A DNA stretch of 64,000 nt from Abiotrophia defectiva ATCC 49176 (GTDB lineage Bacteria > Bacillota > Bacilli > Lactobacillales > Aerococcaceae). This document shows, in pieces, positions 38,575-47,211 of the stretch. The notes beneath the pieces are model-generated. The model saw nothing but the letters and a program-made list of their open reading frames with translations. It did not search any database and was not told the DNA's origin. The position numbers were made by a program, and so were the translations under genes. The stretch covers positions 220,984 to 284,983 of the forward strand of contig NZ_KI535341.1 of NCBI RefSeq assembly GCF_000160075.2. The letters are read 5' to 3'. The number at the start of each line of letters is the position of its first letter. Position 1 is the first letter of the stretch.

Positions 38575-38722
38575 TTGACTTCTTCCAAACCTGTACAGTA
38601 TAATAAACATAGAAGGAGTCGAGTTCGCCCTCGACTCCCATGCAGAGCCGTATAAGACGGTGATGCGGTTTTGACTAAGAAATAGCCGTCCCGCGGGTCA
38701 AAGTGGGGACGGCTATTTTTTG
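38575..38722 (+). ncRNA. Type I antitoxin RNA
   Basis: TTGACT (38575-38580), an 18-bp spacer and a perfect TATAAT (38599-38604) precede a ~110-nt RNA starting near 38611. It has a 5' hairpin (GAGTCGAG...CTCGACTC) and ends at the hairpin AATAGCCGTCCC/GGGGACGGCTATT plus TTTTTT. It converges on and overlaps the 3' end of the toxin mRNA, sharing the terminator, as in the Fst/par family. No coding capacity is seen. Confidence 0.8.
38680..38722. terminator. Bidirectional terminator shared by toxin and antitoxin RNAs
   Basis: AAATAGCCGTCCC and GGGGACGGCTATTT form a strong stem with a 12-base loop and T-runs on both strands. Both convergent transcripts would end here and overlap by the whole hairpin. 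Confidence 0.85.
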
Positions 38723-38817
38723 TCGTGTTTATTGAAGAGTTTGTGGCAGAGCCCAATCAAGGCAATGACAAAAGTGCCAAATTCCAAGATAAGCCTTACC
38801 ACAGCTTCAGCTGACAA
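38713..38817 (-). CDS. Type I toxin, holin-like/Fst-type small membrane peptide
   Basis: 34 aa opening with TTG, ten bases after GGAAGGAGG. The peptide is SAEAVVRLILEFGTFVIA-like with a single membrane helix (LILEFGTFVIALIGL) and a basic tail HKLFNKHDKK. This is the layout of the 'putative holin-like toxin' and Fst/TxpA families of Gram-positive type I toxins. A convergent small RNA overlaps its 3' end. A TATAAT box lies upstream near 38918-38923. Overproduction would be expected to damage the membrane; partner pairing with the RNA is inference from layout. Confidence 0.78.
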   Translation of the reverse strand: MSAEAVVRLILEFGTFVIALIGLCHKLFNKHDKK

Positions 38818-38954
38818 ATTCAGTGTCCTCCTTCCCTCTAGATTTTGATGGATGCACATAGGGCACCACCTCCTCCTGAGTGGGAGTCACCACCGTCTTC
38901 ACTTCTCTACAATGTTTATTATACGCCTATTGCAAGGAATATGGAAGAGCAAAC

Positions 38955-39009
38955 ACGAACTATAGTTCGTACTTTCGTTATGAATAGAGCCCACCATTTT
39001 TGTGGGCTC
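38955..39009. promoter_or_regulatory. Palindrome and hairpin between the toxin gene and the R-M operon
   Basis: ACGAACTATAGTTCGT (38955-38970) is a perfect 16-bp palindrome. AGCCCACC... and ...GTGGGCT (about 38988-39009) form a short stem without a good T-run. The palindrome could bind a regulator; the hairpin may end the leftward R-M transcript. Both assignments are tentative. Confidence 0.4.
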
Positions 39010-39073
39010 ATCTAGAAATATACTCATTATACCACAAGTTCGAAATATGCTTATCTACTTTCCTTAATTAGAT

Positions 39074-42000
39074 CTAGTTCATATCTTTTATTTTATCTTC
39101 TATAAAAGCTATTTCCTTCTCATCTAACCTATACTTCTTATACAATTGCTCATCTATGTCCGCCAAAGATTGAGACCAATCAATATCAGTATTCTCCCTA
39201 AAATCTTGTAGAGGGATAAATTTATAAGTATTTCGTGTAGCATCGTGGCTAGATTTAGCCACTCCATGTAGTAATCTAGCAAACTTTGTTCTTAAATATC
39301 TTGATAAGTTATTCGCAGACAACTCATTTAGACTTAAATCTGCACCAATCACAAGATACGTTTCAGTACAGATAGAACCTGGCTTCCCAATGATTGTATT
39401 GAAATTGTCATCATTCAGTTCGGTTCCTATATTATTAGCCCTTGCCGTAAAGACTTTCCATCTATCGATCCATTCAGTTTTGATTTGAACATCGGACCGT
39501 TCAACATAACCTAATACGCCTTTTCCGTAACAAAGAATTGGGTTATCCAAACCACTTGCTTCTGCATGGAATCTCTTGTCTTTGGTAAAGAAACCTCTAA
39601 ATCCATGCGGCCTAAGTGGTGATACAAACTCAGATATTCTCCCCTCACTAAGCGGTGTTAGCATATTTACTTTTTCAAGTATCTTTATAGAAGTGTAGTC
39701 TCTAATGAATATTTCGGAGTCTCCATATCTCATAGGACGGTATATATCCTCATTAATTTCTCCGTTTTCATATGTTACTACTCGAGTTAAATCTCTCTTT
39801 GAATCCCAATTTTTATCCCAGTTCACCACACAAACCCCACCTCGGATATTTGTATTTGGAAAAACATCTTCGGGATTCTGAAAATCGTATAGCTCTCTGA
39901 TATTAAAGTCATTTAACATCTCGTCTCTAAATCTATCCAGGCCTTTTCCTCCACTATACCAACGACTTGGCATTATGAGAGATATATAATTAGGATTCAA
40001 GGATTTCGATAGCCCAACAAAATATTGGTAAGTGGGACTTGCACTCGCATTAGCCCCTCCATCCGTTTCTTGATACGGCGGATTCCCCACCACAACATCA
40101 AATTTCACGTGACCAAACGCCTCCTCTACTTTTTCTTTCCCCTTGTCTATATCCTGCTTTAGGACGTCCGTTAGCCCCGGAATATAAACCACATTCGTCT
40201 TATAAGCTCTGTATCCTGCTAGGGTCCGCTCCGTAATGGTTTTGGCCATTGGAGTTTGGGCAATGACATAGATATTTTTCATTAGGATCGACTGATAAAC
40301 TTGTCTATCAATAAATCGTTTGTCTTCATTGGCTAACATGGCCTGATAGTATAAGCTCATCGCAGCATGCAAGGGATATAGGCCTGTCTTGGAGTTAATA
40401 TCAATAATCTTAGTTTCTGGGTGATAGATTTCCTTAGTCACTTCACGCTCTACCCAATGTAGGTTAGGCCTTCCGCCATCCGTCATCGCATGGAAATCAT
40501 CATCGTAGAAGTTCAAGCCACCTATTCCCTTGGCAATTTGCATGTTAACAACACGCCACGGGGTGAGGACGGTTTCCTTATCGGGGTTCTTGAAACTGCC
40601 AAATAATTCAGCAATCCGCTCTGCACGTTCAATAAAGTCCAGCTCGTCTAGCTCTTTGGCACGGTGTCGAATAATTCGACCTGCTTCTACAAAGACTTCC
40701 GCATCATAGAATTGTGCGATGTCATGGAACAGCTCCTTAGTAAAGCCCTTAGGCATAAACTCCTTCCAAGACTTATCATCCACCTGCTTGACGAATTCCT
40801 CAATCGAGATATCCTCTTGAATATCGACATCCATCCCATAGATCATGAGAGGGATCTTAGTTGATACCCCTCGCAGGATTGAAATCATGGTCTTACGCTG
40901 TTGCTTAGCCTTCTTAATTTTATCAATTGCTTCTTGCTCTTCAGGGGTGCGATCTCGTTTTTTCTTTTTCTTGCTCTTCTCACCCTTCTCGTATTCTTCA
41001 TCGGTCAAACCATTGTCATTCACCGTAATCGTTTTAGGTGTTTTCTGTTTGCTCGTTTTACCTACAATCGCATTCAAGTCTTGGAACAACTTAGCATCGC
41101 CCTCTGTTAGGGTTAGAAGCTTATCATTGTAGAGACTATCGTCTTCAAATCCAGATCGTACAGCTTTTTCTGCATATACCTTCTTCAATTGAGTTAACAT
41201 GCGATCAACATCATAAGTTTTCATGCCATTGTCTGCTTGACCAAGAATTGGCAAGAAATTCAAGAGGTGAGACATGGCTTTCTTCTGCTGATGTGTATTT
41301 TTCTTACCCACACCAGAATTGATCTGCGCACTCTCAGCCATCACGGTCAGAGCTCGATCTGGCGCAAAATCAAAGATATAACAATGTTTCTTCATCCCTA
41401 ATTTTTCATGAGCAAACGGTGTTTGAGCTCGAAAAGCGGCCTGTAGATAGTTCATAGCAGAGTTAGTATTGGATAAAAATATAACGGCCGTCCATTCAGG
41501 AATATTGACACCAGTTGTTAACTTACGAACCGTTAGGGTAATGGTTTTTGTCTGCGAAGGGTCATCTGTTATCGCCTTACGCACTTTTTCCAGGTCCGCC
41601 TCATTGGCAACGCCATCGTCACTATCCCGCTCGCTTCCTCGAACTACATTAACAATTTGGTACTCCTTACCAAAAATTGGATGCTGCTTCATAAGGTCTT
41701 CTAAGGCGTTGGCTTCTTTAACTCCTGGTAATAACCAAAGTGTGTGTCGCAATTCTTCTCGGTAGGCCTTGGTCGAGAAAGGATAGTTTGTTCGGCTATC
41801 AGGATTGGTAATATTATCAAGAAAGGCTCGAACCTCTTGCTTATGGACTAGGCAACCTGAGTCATCTGTACGGAAGAACTCCCTGAAATTAAAAGATTTC
41901 CGTTCGTCTAAAAATTTCTTATTCTTCATCTCGAAGGTATACATAGATACCTTCGGCAACTTCTCATAGGGGTTTGGTTCATTTGGTTTCTCGAGCGCCC

Positions 42001-43444
42001 ACTTAAGCTTAGCCGTCTGTTCCATGGTATAGTCCCAGGTATAAACTTGATCTTCTTCAAATTTATCCAAAAGGTTAAAGGGGGTCCCAGAAAGCTCCAA
42101 AACTTTGGTTTTGTCTTTGACTAGCTGTTCCATTACAAGCTCACTTAGCTGAGTCTGGGTACCTTCATGGGCTTCATCAATCAGAATGAGATCCCAGTCT
42201 ACCTCAGCAAACTGGCTCAAATTCGTTTGCGCATTATTATGACGTAAGAGTTGAATGGAAGCAAAATAAACAAAAGGCTTGTTTCCCTTTTTGAGTGATT
42301 CAAGTGAGGCGCCTTGGGTCACTGAACCATATTCATAACCTTCTTGGTTCATCATCATTTTTTTAAAGTCCTGGAACCAAGAATCTGATACAACGGGACG
42401 ATGCGTCATAATCAGCACTTTTTGGAAGCCCTCTTCTTTGACCAACTGAAGAGCCGTTAACGTCTTACCAAAGCGCATTTTAGCATTCCAGAGCATTGTA
42501 TTCTTAGTCTTGAAGGCCTGACGCGTCTTCGCTACTGCTTCTTCTTGTTCTGGACGTAAAACGACAGCCGTCTTCTCTTCTACCGACTCATTGATATATT
42601 CACGACCATCTTTTACAGCTTGAATAGCTGATTTAGCTGTCTCCAAATCCGTATCAAACCACTCATTGCCTTCTAGCAATTCCGCATGCTTAATTCCAGA
42701 ACGTCTTAATACATTATGGACATCATAATCATGAAACCAGGTCTTGTCTGATTTGCGATAGGCTAGTTCAACCCATCCCAACATAAAAGGCAGACCTGAG
42801 GTCTTCATGTATTGTTTAATTCTTTTAGGAGCTAACTTCCGTAAGAAACTGCTATTCGGACTCCAGTCTCCCTCGACTTCGTCTTCTGGAACGGTTCCTT
42901 CGCCAACTTTGTAAGTACCATCAAAAGCAGGAAATTGGCCACTCGCATTGTCAACAGTCTGAACATAGATAAATTTCCTTTCAGCTGTTTTGTAGAGGGC
43001 TTGAGCTTTAGGTTCTAAAAATTCATCGAATAAATTAGCTTGAATTTCATCGTCAACATAGTTAATAACGAACCAGACTAAGATATAGAACATATGCTCT
43101 AAGGCTCTAAGCGCATTCTCTTGCGTTGCGTCAGAGGGGTTCAGAACGTGGGCAGAATTATTGCCCTTCCCTTTGATCTCGTAAAAATAATCCACAACAT
43201 GTTTATCATTAATCGAGTACTTAATTTTTCGAAGAATCTCATTGAAAGTATCCCGCTCCCCCAATTCAATGTAGGCACGATCAGCAAATAACTTAGCTGT
43301 ATTTTCCGCGACTTTACGGACTTTGGTCAAGGTCCCTTCATAGTCTTTCTGAGCGTAGTTTTCTTCCGCCATATTGATAGTCGCATACAATTCCGCTGTG
43401 TCTAAATCGACACTTAGAAAATCAAAATTTGAAACCACACTCAT
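39074..43444 (-). CDS. Single-chain restriction-modification protein: GIY-YIG-like nuclease, SF2 helicase, N6-adenine methyltransferase
   Basis: 1456 aa. Residues ~10-135 resemble DUF4145 of type I R subunits (YEIKGKGNNSAHV). Residues ~155-285 fit a GIY-YIG/T5orf172 nuclease: RKFIYVQT, GTYKVGE, KRIKQYM, GNEWFDTDLETAKSAI. SF2 helicase at ~295-760: Walker A WNAKMRFGKTLTAL, LILIDEAHEGTQ, later RKLTTGVNIPEW. The methylase region has LTPWRVVNMQI (motif X), KIIDINSKTGLYPLHAA (weak motif I) and catalytic VVVGNPPYQ near 1105, then a recognition domain. It starts 2 bp after the methylase-like partner. The architecture recalls type ISP enzymes with a different nuclease. Confidence 0.82.
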   Translation of the reverse strand: MSVVSNFDFLSVDLDTAELYATINMAEENYAQKDYEGTLTKVRKVAENTAKLFADRAYIELGERDTFNEILRKIKYSINDKHVVDYFYEIKGKGNNSAHVLNPSDATQENALRALEHMFYILVWFVINYVDDEIQANLFDEFLEPKAQALYKTAERKFIYVQTVDNASGQFPAFDGTYKVGEGTVPEDEVEGDWSPNSSFLRKLAPKRIKQYMKTSGLPFMLGWVELAYRKSDKTWFHDYDVHNVLRRSGIKHAELLEGNEWFDTDLETAKSAIQAVKDGREYINESVEEKTAVVLRPEQEEAVAKTRQAFKTKNTMLWNAKMRFGKTLTALQLVKEEGFQKVLIMTHRPVVSDSWFQDFKKMMMNQEGYEYGSVTQGASLESLKKGNKPFVYFASIQLLRHNNAQTNLSQFAEVDWDLILIDEAHEGTQTQLSELVMEQLVKDKTKVLELSGTPFNLLDKFEEDQVYTWDYTMEQTAKLKWALEKPNEPNPYEKLPKVSMYTFEMKNKKFLDERKSFNFREFFRTDDSGCLVHKQEVRAFLDNITNPDSRTNYPFSTKAYREELRHTLWLLPGVKEANALEDLMKQHPIFGKEYQIVNVVRGSERDSDDGVANEADLEKVRKAITDDPSQTKTITLTVRKLTTGVNIPEWTAVIFLSNTNSAMNYLQAAFRAQTPFAHEKLGMKKHCYIFDFAPDRALTVMAESAQINSGVGKKNTHQQKKAMSHLLNFLPILGQADNGMKTYDVDRMLTQLKKVYAEKAVRSGFEDDSLYNDKLLTLTEGDAKLFQDLNAIVGKTSKQKTPKTITVNDNGLTDEEYEKGEKSKKKKKRDRTPEEQEAIDKIKKAKQQRKTMISILRGVSTKIPLMIYGMDVDIQEDISIEEFVKQVDDKSWKEFMPKGFTKELFHDIAQFYDAEVFVEAGRIIRHRAKELDELDFIERAERIAELFGSFKNPDKETVLTPWRVVNMQIAKGIGGLNFYDDDFHAMTDGGRPNLHWVEREVTKEIYHPETKIIDINSKTGLYPLHAAMSLYYQAMLANEDKRFIDRQVYQSILMKNIYVIAQTPMAKTITERTLAGYRAYKTNVVYIPGLTDVLKQDIDKGKEKVEEAFGHVKFDVVVGNPPYQETDGGANASASPTYQYFVGLSKSLNPNYISLIMPSRWYSGGKGLDRFRDEMLNDFNIRELYDFQNPEDVFPNTNIRGGVCVVNWDKNWDSKRDLTRVVTYENGEINEDIYRPMRYGDSEIFIRDYTSIKILEKVNMLTPLSEGRISEFVSPLRPHGFRGFFTKDKRFHAEASGLDNPILCYGKGVLGYVERSDVQIKTEWIDRWKVFTARANNIGTELNDDNFNTIIGKPGSICTETYLVIGADLSLNELSANNLSRYLRTKFARLLHGVAKSSHDATRNTYKFIPLQDFRENTDIDWSQSLADIDEQLYKKYRLDEKEIAFIEDKIKDMN

Positions 43445-43446
43445 CC

Positions 43447-44133
43447 TTAATCCCCCAATAAGTATACTTTTTGTATTTCAATTTCTGTTATGACTCTTTC
43501 AACCTCTGGCTCGCTAGCAACCTCATCCTCCCATTCAAAGAGGCTAAGTTGTTCCATTACAAGTTTTTTCTCCTCTTCCACTTCTTCACCGAATAATTCA
43601 GCAAAGGCAAAAGGAACAGCTCGAACTTTGCTCGGATATCCCGGAACTTTCTGCCATTCAATCATTCGAATTGGCTCTTCAGTTATGGGGTGACGTTTGG
43701 TTAAGGTATTCCCTCTTACAATATTCTTGTGGATGATATAATTCGCCGATTTGTAGATATTGGTCTGACTATTGAGTCGCTCACCAAAAGCCTCTTCATA
43801 CCAATCGAGATAGTAATTAAACATCCTCGAGCGTGCTACATCAAGATTGTCTGCAAGATACTCGATGCCATAAATTGAGGCTAGAGCTACTAGTGCCTTG
43901 GTCTTCCAATTACGTTTATCATACTGTTCTCTTACAGCCTTCAGCTTCCGTTCTAGAATTGCTAAGAGGAAGTTGCCATCTCCTGCTGCCGGCTCTAGAA
44001 AAGTAGCATAAATATTTTCGCAGGCTTCTTTTATGCCTGGAGTATCTAGCATCTTCTTCACCATCCAAGCAGGAGTAAAGACTTCCCCATGCTGCTGGAC
44101 GCGTTTCTTACTTTTTATTAATCCCTCTGACAT
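43447..44133 (-). CDS. N6-methyltransferase-like partner lacking the catalytic motif IV
   Basis: 228 aa from the ATG after GGTGAG. It has motif X (GEVFTPAWMVKKMLD) and a strong SAM-binding motif I (FLEPAAGDGNFLLAIL), then IYGIEYLADNLDVARSR (motif II) and ANYIIHKNIVRGNTLT (motif III). The NPPY/DPPY catalytic motif is missing; the C-terminus is acidic. The big downstream protein has NPPY but only a weak motif I, so the two may complement each other, or this may be a regulatory or specificity subunit. Two-base spacing implies coupling. Confidence 0.75.
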   Translation of the reverse strand: MSEGLIKSKKRVQQHGEVFTPAWMVKKMLDTPGIKEACENIYATFLEPAAGDGNFLLAILERKLKAVREQYDKRNWKTKALVALASIYGIEYLADNLDVARSRMFNYYLDWYEEAFGERLNSQTNIYKSANYIIHKNIVRGNTLTKRHPITEEPIRMIEWQKVPGYPSKVRAVPFAFAELFGEEVEEEKKLVMEQLSLFEWEDEVASEPEVERVITEIEIQKVYLLGD

Positions 44134-44167
44134 GCACTCACCCAGCTCCCATTCCCAGTCCACAAAC

Positions 44168-44184
44168 CCGAGGTTTTTCGGACT
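44168..44184. repeat. 17-bp inverted repeat, left copy (flanks the serine recombinase)
   Basis: CCGAGGTTTTTCGGACT, perfectly complementary to 44930-44946. The element has an internal CCGA...TCGG dyad, reminiscent of a recombinase crossover half-site pair. Confidence 0.75.
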
Positions 44185-44260
44185 CTTTTTTTATCATTTA
44201 ATGAAGGCGGTTTTAGGCGCCTTCTCACAAGACTTATTATACCATTTTTTGGACTTTCTG

Positions 44261-44863
44261 CTAGAGGTTAAGATTGCCTTTTTTTAGTTGGTTTAGGTAG
44301 TAGTAAAACTTGGATTTTTTAACCTGGGTCAGTTGAAGAATTTCTTGGATTGACAATTGATTTTGCGGCCGATTTAGATATAGCTCTAGTGCCCTTTCAA
44401 TTCGGTCATAGTGTTCTCGTGGTCGGCCTAACTTAATACCATTCAGTCTTGCTTTCTCAATTCCTGCCCCTGTACGTTCGATAATCAAGTCACGTTCGAA
44501 CTGAGCAAATGCCCCTAATATGTTGAACATCAGCAAGCTTAAGGGACTTGGTTTTTCGTGAGCTTCGAAGATCAAATTGTCTTGTAAAAACCTCACTTGA
44601 ACACCTTTACTGTTGAGAGTAGTCACTATTTGATTAAGGTCGATAATGCTACGTGCTAGTCGGTCAATTTTGGTAACAACCACCTCATCTCCGCGCTGTG
44701 CTATCTCCAAAAGATTCTGCAAAGCTTCCCGATTCTCAGTTGTAGTGCCACTTGTCTTGTCGACGAATATTTGGCAGACGCCGTAGTGCCGCAGTTCTTC
44801 ATATTGGATATCCGTTTTCTGCTGAGCAGTCGATACCCGTACATAGCCATATTTCTTTGTCAT
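44261..44863 (-). CDS. Serine site-specific recombinase (resolvase/invertase family)
   Basis: 200 aa from the ATG eight bases after AAGGAG. The catalytic domain has the nucleophile Ser in YGYVRVSTAQQKTDIQYEEL and conserved TKIDRLARSIIDL. A short C-terminal helix-turn-helix (LSIQEILQLTQVKKSKFYYY) completes the small resolvase/invertase type. It sits between the R-M genes and the oppositely oriented GIY-YIG ATPase and is flanked by 17-bp inverted repeats. It could move, resolve or invert this segment. Confidence 0.92.
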   Translation of the reverse strand: MTKKYGYVRVSTAQQKTDIQYEELRHYGVCQIFVDKTSGTTTENREALQNLLEIAQRGDEVVVTKIDRLARSIIDLNQIVTTLNSKGVQVRFLQDNLIFEAHEKPSPLSLLMFNILGAFAQFERDLIIERTGAGIEKARLNGIKLGRPREHYDRIERALELYLNRPQNQLSIQEILQLTQVKKSKFYYYLNQLKKGNLNL

Positions 44864-44929
44864 TTTCATACTCCTTTTTGCACTCATCTAGTTAGTAGTG
44901 CTGGCTTCACCATAGCATAGGTCACCTCT

Positions 44930-44946
44930 AGTCCGAAAAACCTCGG
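44930..44946. repeat. 17-bp inverted repeat, right copy (flanks the serine recombinase)
   Basis: AGTCCGAAAAACCTCGG, the exact reverse complement of 44168-44184. It lies 38 bp before the GIY-YIG/DUF2075 gene. Next to it is a further TCTCGGACC that partly repeats the motif. Confidence 0.75.
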
Positions 44947-44983
44947 TTTCTCGGACCCATAGCTCAGACAAGGCGGTGGCCTA

Positions 44984-46630
44984 ATGGCGGATTTTATACT
45001 TGAAGAAGTACGATTTGACAAGGACTCGATTGGACAAATTACAGAAGAGTTACTTACAAACTACCCCATTATCTATATTCTACATAATACGGACAAGCGT
45101 CGCCCTGATGCCTATATTGGTGAAACAGACCAGATGCCTAAGCGCATGAAAGCGCACCTAAAAGATCTGCGTCGCTGCAAGATGACCCAGACACTTCTAA
45201 TTGGGAACCAGGACTTCCATAAGTCCGCTACCTATGACTTCGAAACCAAACTCATTAACTATTTCCTAGCGGATGAGAAATATAAGTTGCAGAACCGGAG
45301 TCAGACCAAGCAGAAGAAGACAGCTAATTATGCTAACAAGGCCTACTTCCAGCAAGAGCTCTTTCCCCGACTATGGGAAACTTTACGAGCCAAGAACCTT
45401 GTCAACCACACCATAGATGAAATAGAAAATAAGGACATCTTTAAGTTGTCGCCATTCAAAACACTGTCTACTGCCCAACAAGCCATTAAAGATGAAGTGC
45501 TCAACTTCTCCCAACAAGCACTCTCCGACAACCAGCATCATCTCTTCCTAATCGAAGGCGAGGCTGGAACTGGCAAGAGCGTTGTCCTCTCAGCCATTAT
45601 GCATCGGCTGGCAGATTTGGCTGCGGATAAGAGTTCTCCTTTCCATGGGGTGAAGAGCCGGCTCCTAGTCAACCATAGCGAGATGCTGAAGACCTATAAG
45701 GCTATCGCTGCCGGCTTGCCCAATCTCAAGAAGAATTCCTTCGACAAGCCCACCCCCTTCATTAACAAGGGTCAGGAAGTCGATATTGTCCTGATTGATG
45801 AGGCTCATTTGCTCTTGTCTCAGTCTGATGCCTACAATAATTTCAGGCAGGACAACCACCTAAGCGAGATTCTCAAGTTAGCCAAAATAGTGGTCTGTAT
45901 CTTTGACTCTAAGCAAGTTCTCAAGGTGAAAAGCCACTGGGACAAAGAACGCCTCTCTGCCGTTATAGGGAGCGAGCTCAAGCTCCATCATTTCCATCTG
46001 ACCGACCAGTTCCGTATGCAGGGGGCTGGCGCTGTCATTGATTGGATTGATGACTTAGTGGACCAGCGCCGTCTGTCGCCTTGGCCAGAGAGGGATGGCT
46101 TTGACTTCCAGGTAGTAGCGGATCCAAGTCGTTTCAAGGATATGATTTGGGAGAAGGACCAAATTCTAGGGCTGTCTCGCATCATTGGTACTTTCGACTA
46201 TGAGCATAAGAAGGATGGCAATAGTTATCTAGTTGATCCAGGTGGGATTAACCTGCCTTGGAACTCAACTGTAGATAACAAAACTTGGGCCGAGCGTCCT
46301 GAAACCATCCGTGAAGTAGGCTCTATCTACACCATTCAAGGCTTCGACCTCAACTATGCTGGCGTGGTGATTGGTCCTTCGGTCGACTATGATCCTGAGA
46401 TGGACCGGATTGTCGTGGACCCTAACCGTTACATGGACCGTGGCGCCAAGGTCCGGCGGGCTGATATGGACGATGACACCTATGCCCAGGCCTTGGAACA
46501 GATGATTCTCAATTCCTTGAATGTCCTGCTCAAGCGCGGTGTCAAAGGTCTCTACCTTTATGCTGTTAATCCACGACTACGAGACAAATTACTGGCTCTA
46601 CAAGCCGCAACAAAATCCACAGAGGAGTGA
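44984..46630 (+). CDS. GIY-YIG nuclease fused to a DUF2075 P-loop ATPase
   Basis: 548 aa. Residues ~25-115 fit a GIY-YIG nuclease: YPIIYILHN, AYIGETDQMPKRMKAHL with the catalytic Arg, and the metal-binding Glu in YDFETKLINYF. A DUF2075/SF1-like ATPase follows: Walker A LIEGEAGTGKSVVL near 195, Walker B VDIVLIDEAHLLLSQS near 270, and a late VGSIYTIQGFDLNYAGVVIG motif. Such fusions are found in defence islands. It runs opposite to the R-M operon and overlaps the MazG-like frame region, so the two form an operon. Confidence 0.85.
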   Translation: MADFILEEVRFDKDSIGQITEELLTNYPIIYILHNTDKRRPDAYIGETDQMPKRMKAHLKDLRRCKMTQTLLIGNQDFHKSATYDFETKLINYFLADEKYKLQNRSQTKQKKTANYANKAYFQQELFPRLWETLRAKNLVNHTIDEIENKDIFKLSPFKTLSTAQQAIKDEVLNFSQQALSDNQHHLFLIEGEAGTGKSVVLSAIMHRLADLAADKSSPFHGVKSRLLVNHSEMLKTYKAIAAGLPNLKKNSFDKPTPFINKGQEVDIVLIDEAHLLLSQSDAYNNFRQDNHLSEILKLAKIVVCIFDSKQVLKVKSHWDKERLSAVIGSELKLHHFHLTDQFRMQGAGAVIDWIDDLVDQRRLSPWPERDGFDFQVVADPSRFKDMIWEKDQILGLSRIIGTFDYEHKKDGNSYLVDPGGINLPWNSTVDNKTWAERPETIREVGSIYTIQGFDLNYAGVVIGPSVDYDPEMDRIVVDPNRYMDRGAKVRRADMDDDTYAQALEQMILNSLNVLLKRGVKGLYLYAVNPRLRDKLLALQAATKSTEE

Positions 46631-46635
46631 TATCA

Positions 46636-46932
46636 ATGACCATTATGGACGAAATCAACGCCTTCCGTGATGCACGCAACTGGCGTCCCTTTCATAATGA
46701 AAAAGACCTAGCCATGTCGGTTGCTATTGAAGCAGCTGAGCTTATGGAAATTTATCAGTGGCGGGCGCCCGAGGACGTCAACGGCCCTGAGTTGGAACAT
46801 ATCAAAGAGGAGTTAGCGGACGTCCTCATTTACACCTATATGTTAGCCGATAACCTAGGCCTCGATATTAATCAGATTATCCGGGAAAAGTTAGTTAAGA
46901 ACGCTGTTAAGTATCCGGCACCGAATGAATAA
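46636..46932 (+). CDS. MazG-like nucleotide pyrophosphohydrolase
   Basis: 98 aa from the ATG after GAGGAGTGATATCA. The all-alpha NTP-PPase motif is present: IEAAELMEIYQW (EExxE-type metal site) and EELADVLIYTYMLAD with the second acidic pair. Length matches the small MazG-like/RS21-C6 class. It starts only 5 bp after the ATPase stop and is followed by a terminator, so the two genes are one unit. Nucleotide-pool depletion or house-cleaning in response to attack is a reasonable inference. Confidence 0.88.
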   Translation: MTIMDEINAFRDARNWRPFHNEKDLAMSVAIEAAELMEIYQWRAPEDVNGPELEHIKEELADVLIYTYMLADNLGLDINQIIREKLVKNAVKYPAPNE

Positions 46933-46972
46933 AAGAAGCAGCTAGCTGTCAGGGCTAGCTGCTTCTTACTTT
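46933..46972 (+). terminator. Intrinsic terminator after the MazG-like gene
   Basis: AAGAAGCAGCTAGC (46933-46946) pairs with GCTAGCTGCTTCTT (46955-46968), followed by ACTTTG. Confidence 0.85.
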
Positions 46973-46992
46973 GTTTATAAAACTCGCAAAGG

Positions 46993-47192
46993 AGCTAGTG
47001 GTCCACTCAACAAAGTGGACCACTAGCTCCCTTCTTTTCTACCTTTTTAGTGGCTTTTTGGCGCTTCCTGGCCTAGCCAGTGGACCACTCGACGGAGTGG
47101 ACCACTAGCTCCCTAGTTTTCTGCCTTTTTAGTAGCTTTTTGGCACTTCTTGGCCTAGCCAGTGGTCCACTCGGCCGAGTGGACCACTGGCG
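46993..47192. repeat. Tandem hairpin-repeat array A3 (82-bp period, three units)
   Basis: Units start at 46993, 47075 and 47157. Arms AGCTAGTGGTCCACTC / GAGTGGACCACTAGCT; linker CTTCTTTTCTACCTTTTTAG followed by TGGCTTTTTGGCGC. It fills the convergent gap between the MazG-like gene and the alcohol dehydrogenase; loop bases differ between units (AACAAA, GACGGA, GGCC). Confidence 0.88.
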
Positions 47193-47211
47193 CCAAACAT
47201 GTCACTTGCTC

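Noticed and set aside
39074-44133. BREX or DISARM system
   Set aside because: No PglZ, BrxC/BrxL, DUF1998 or DrmB-like protein is present; only the helicase and methylase parts are shared in general terms.
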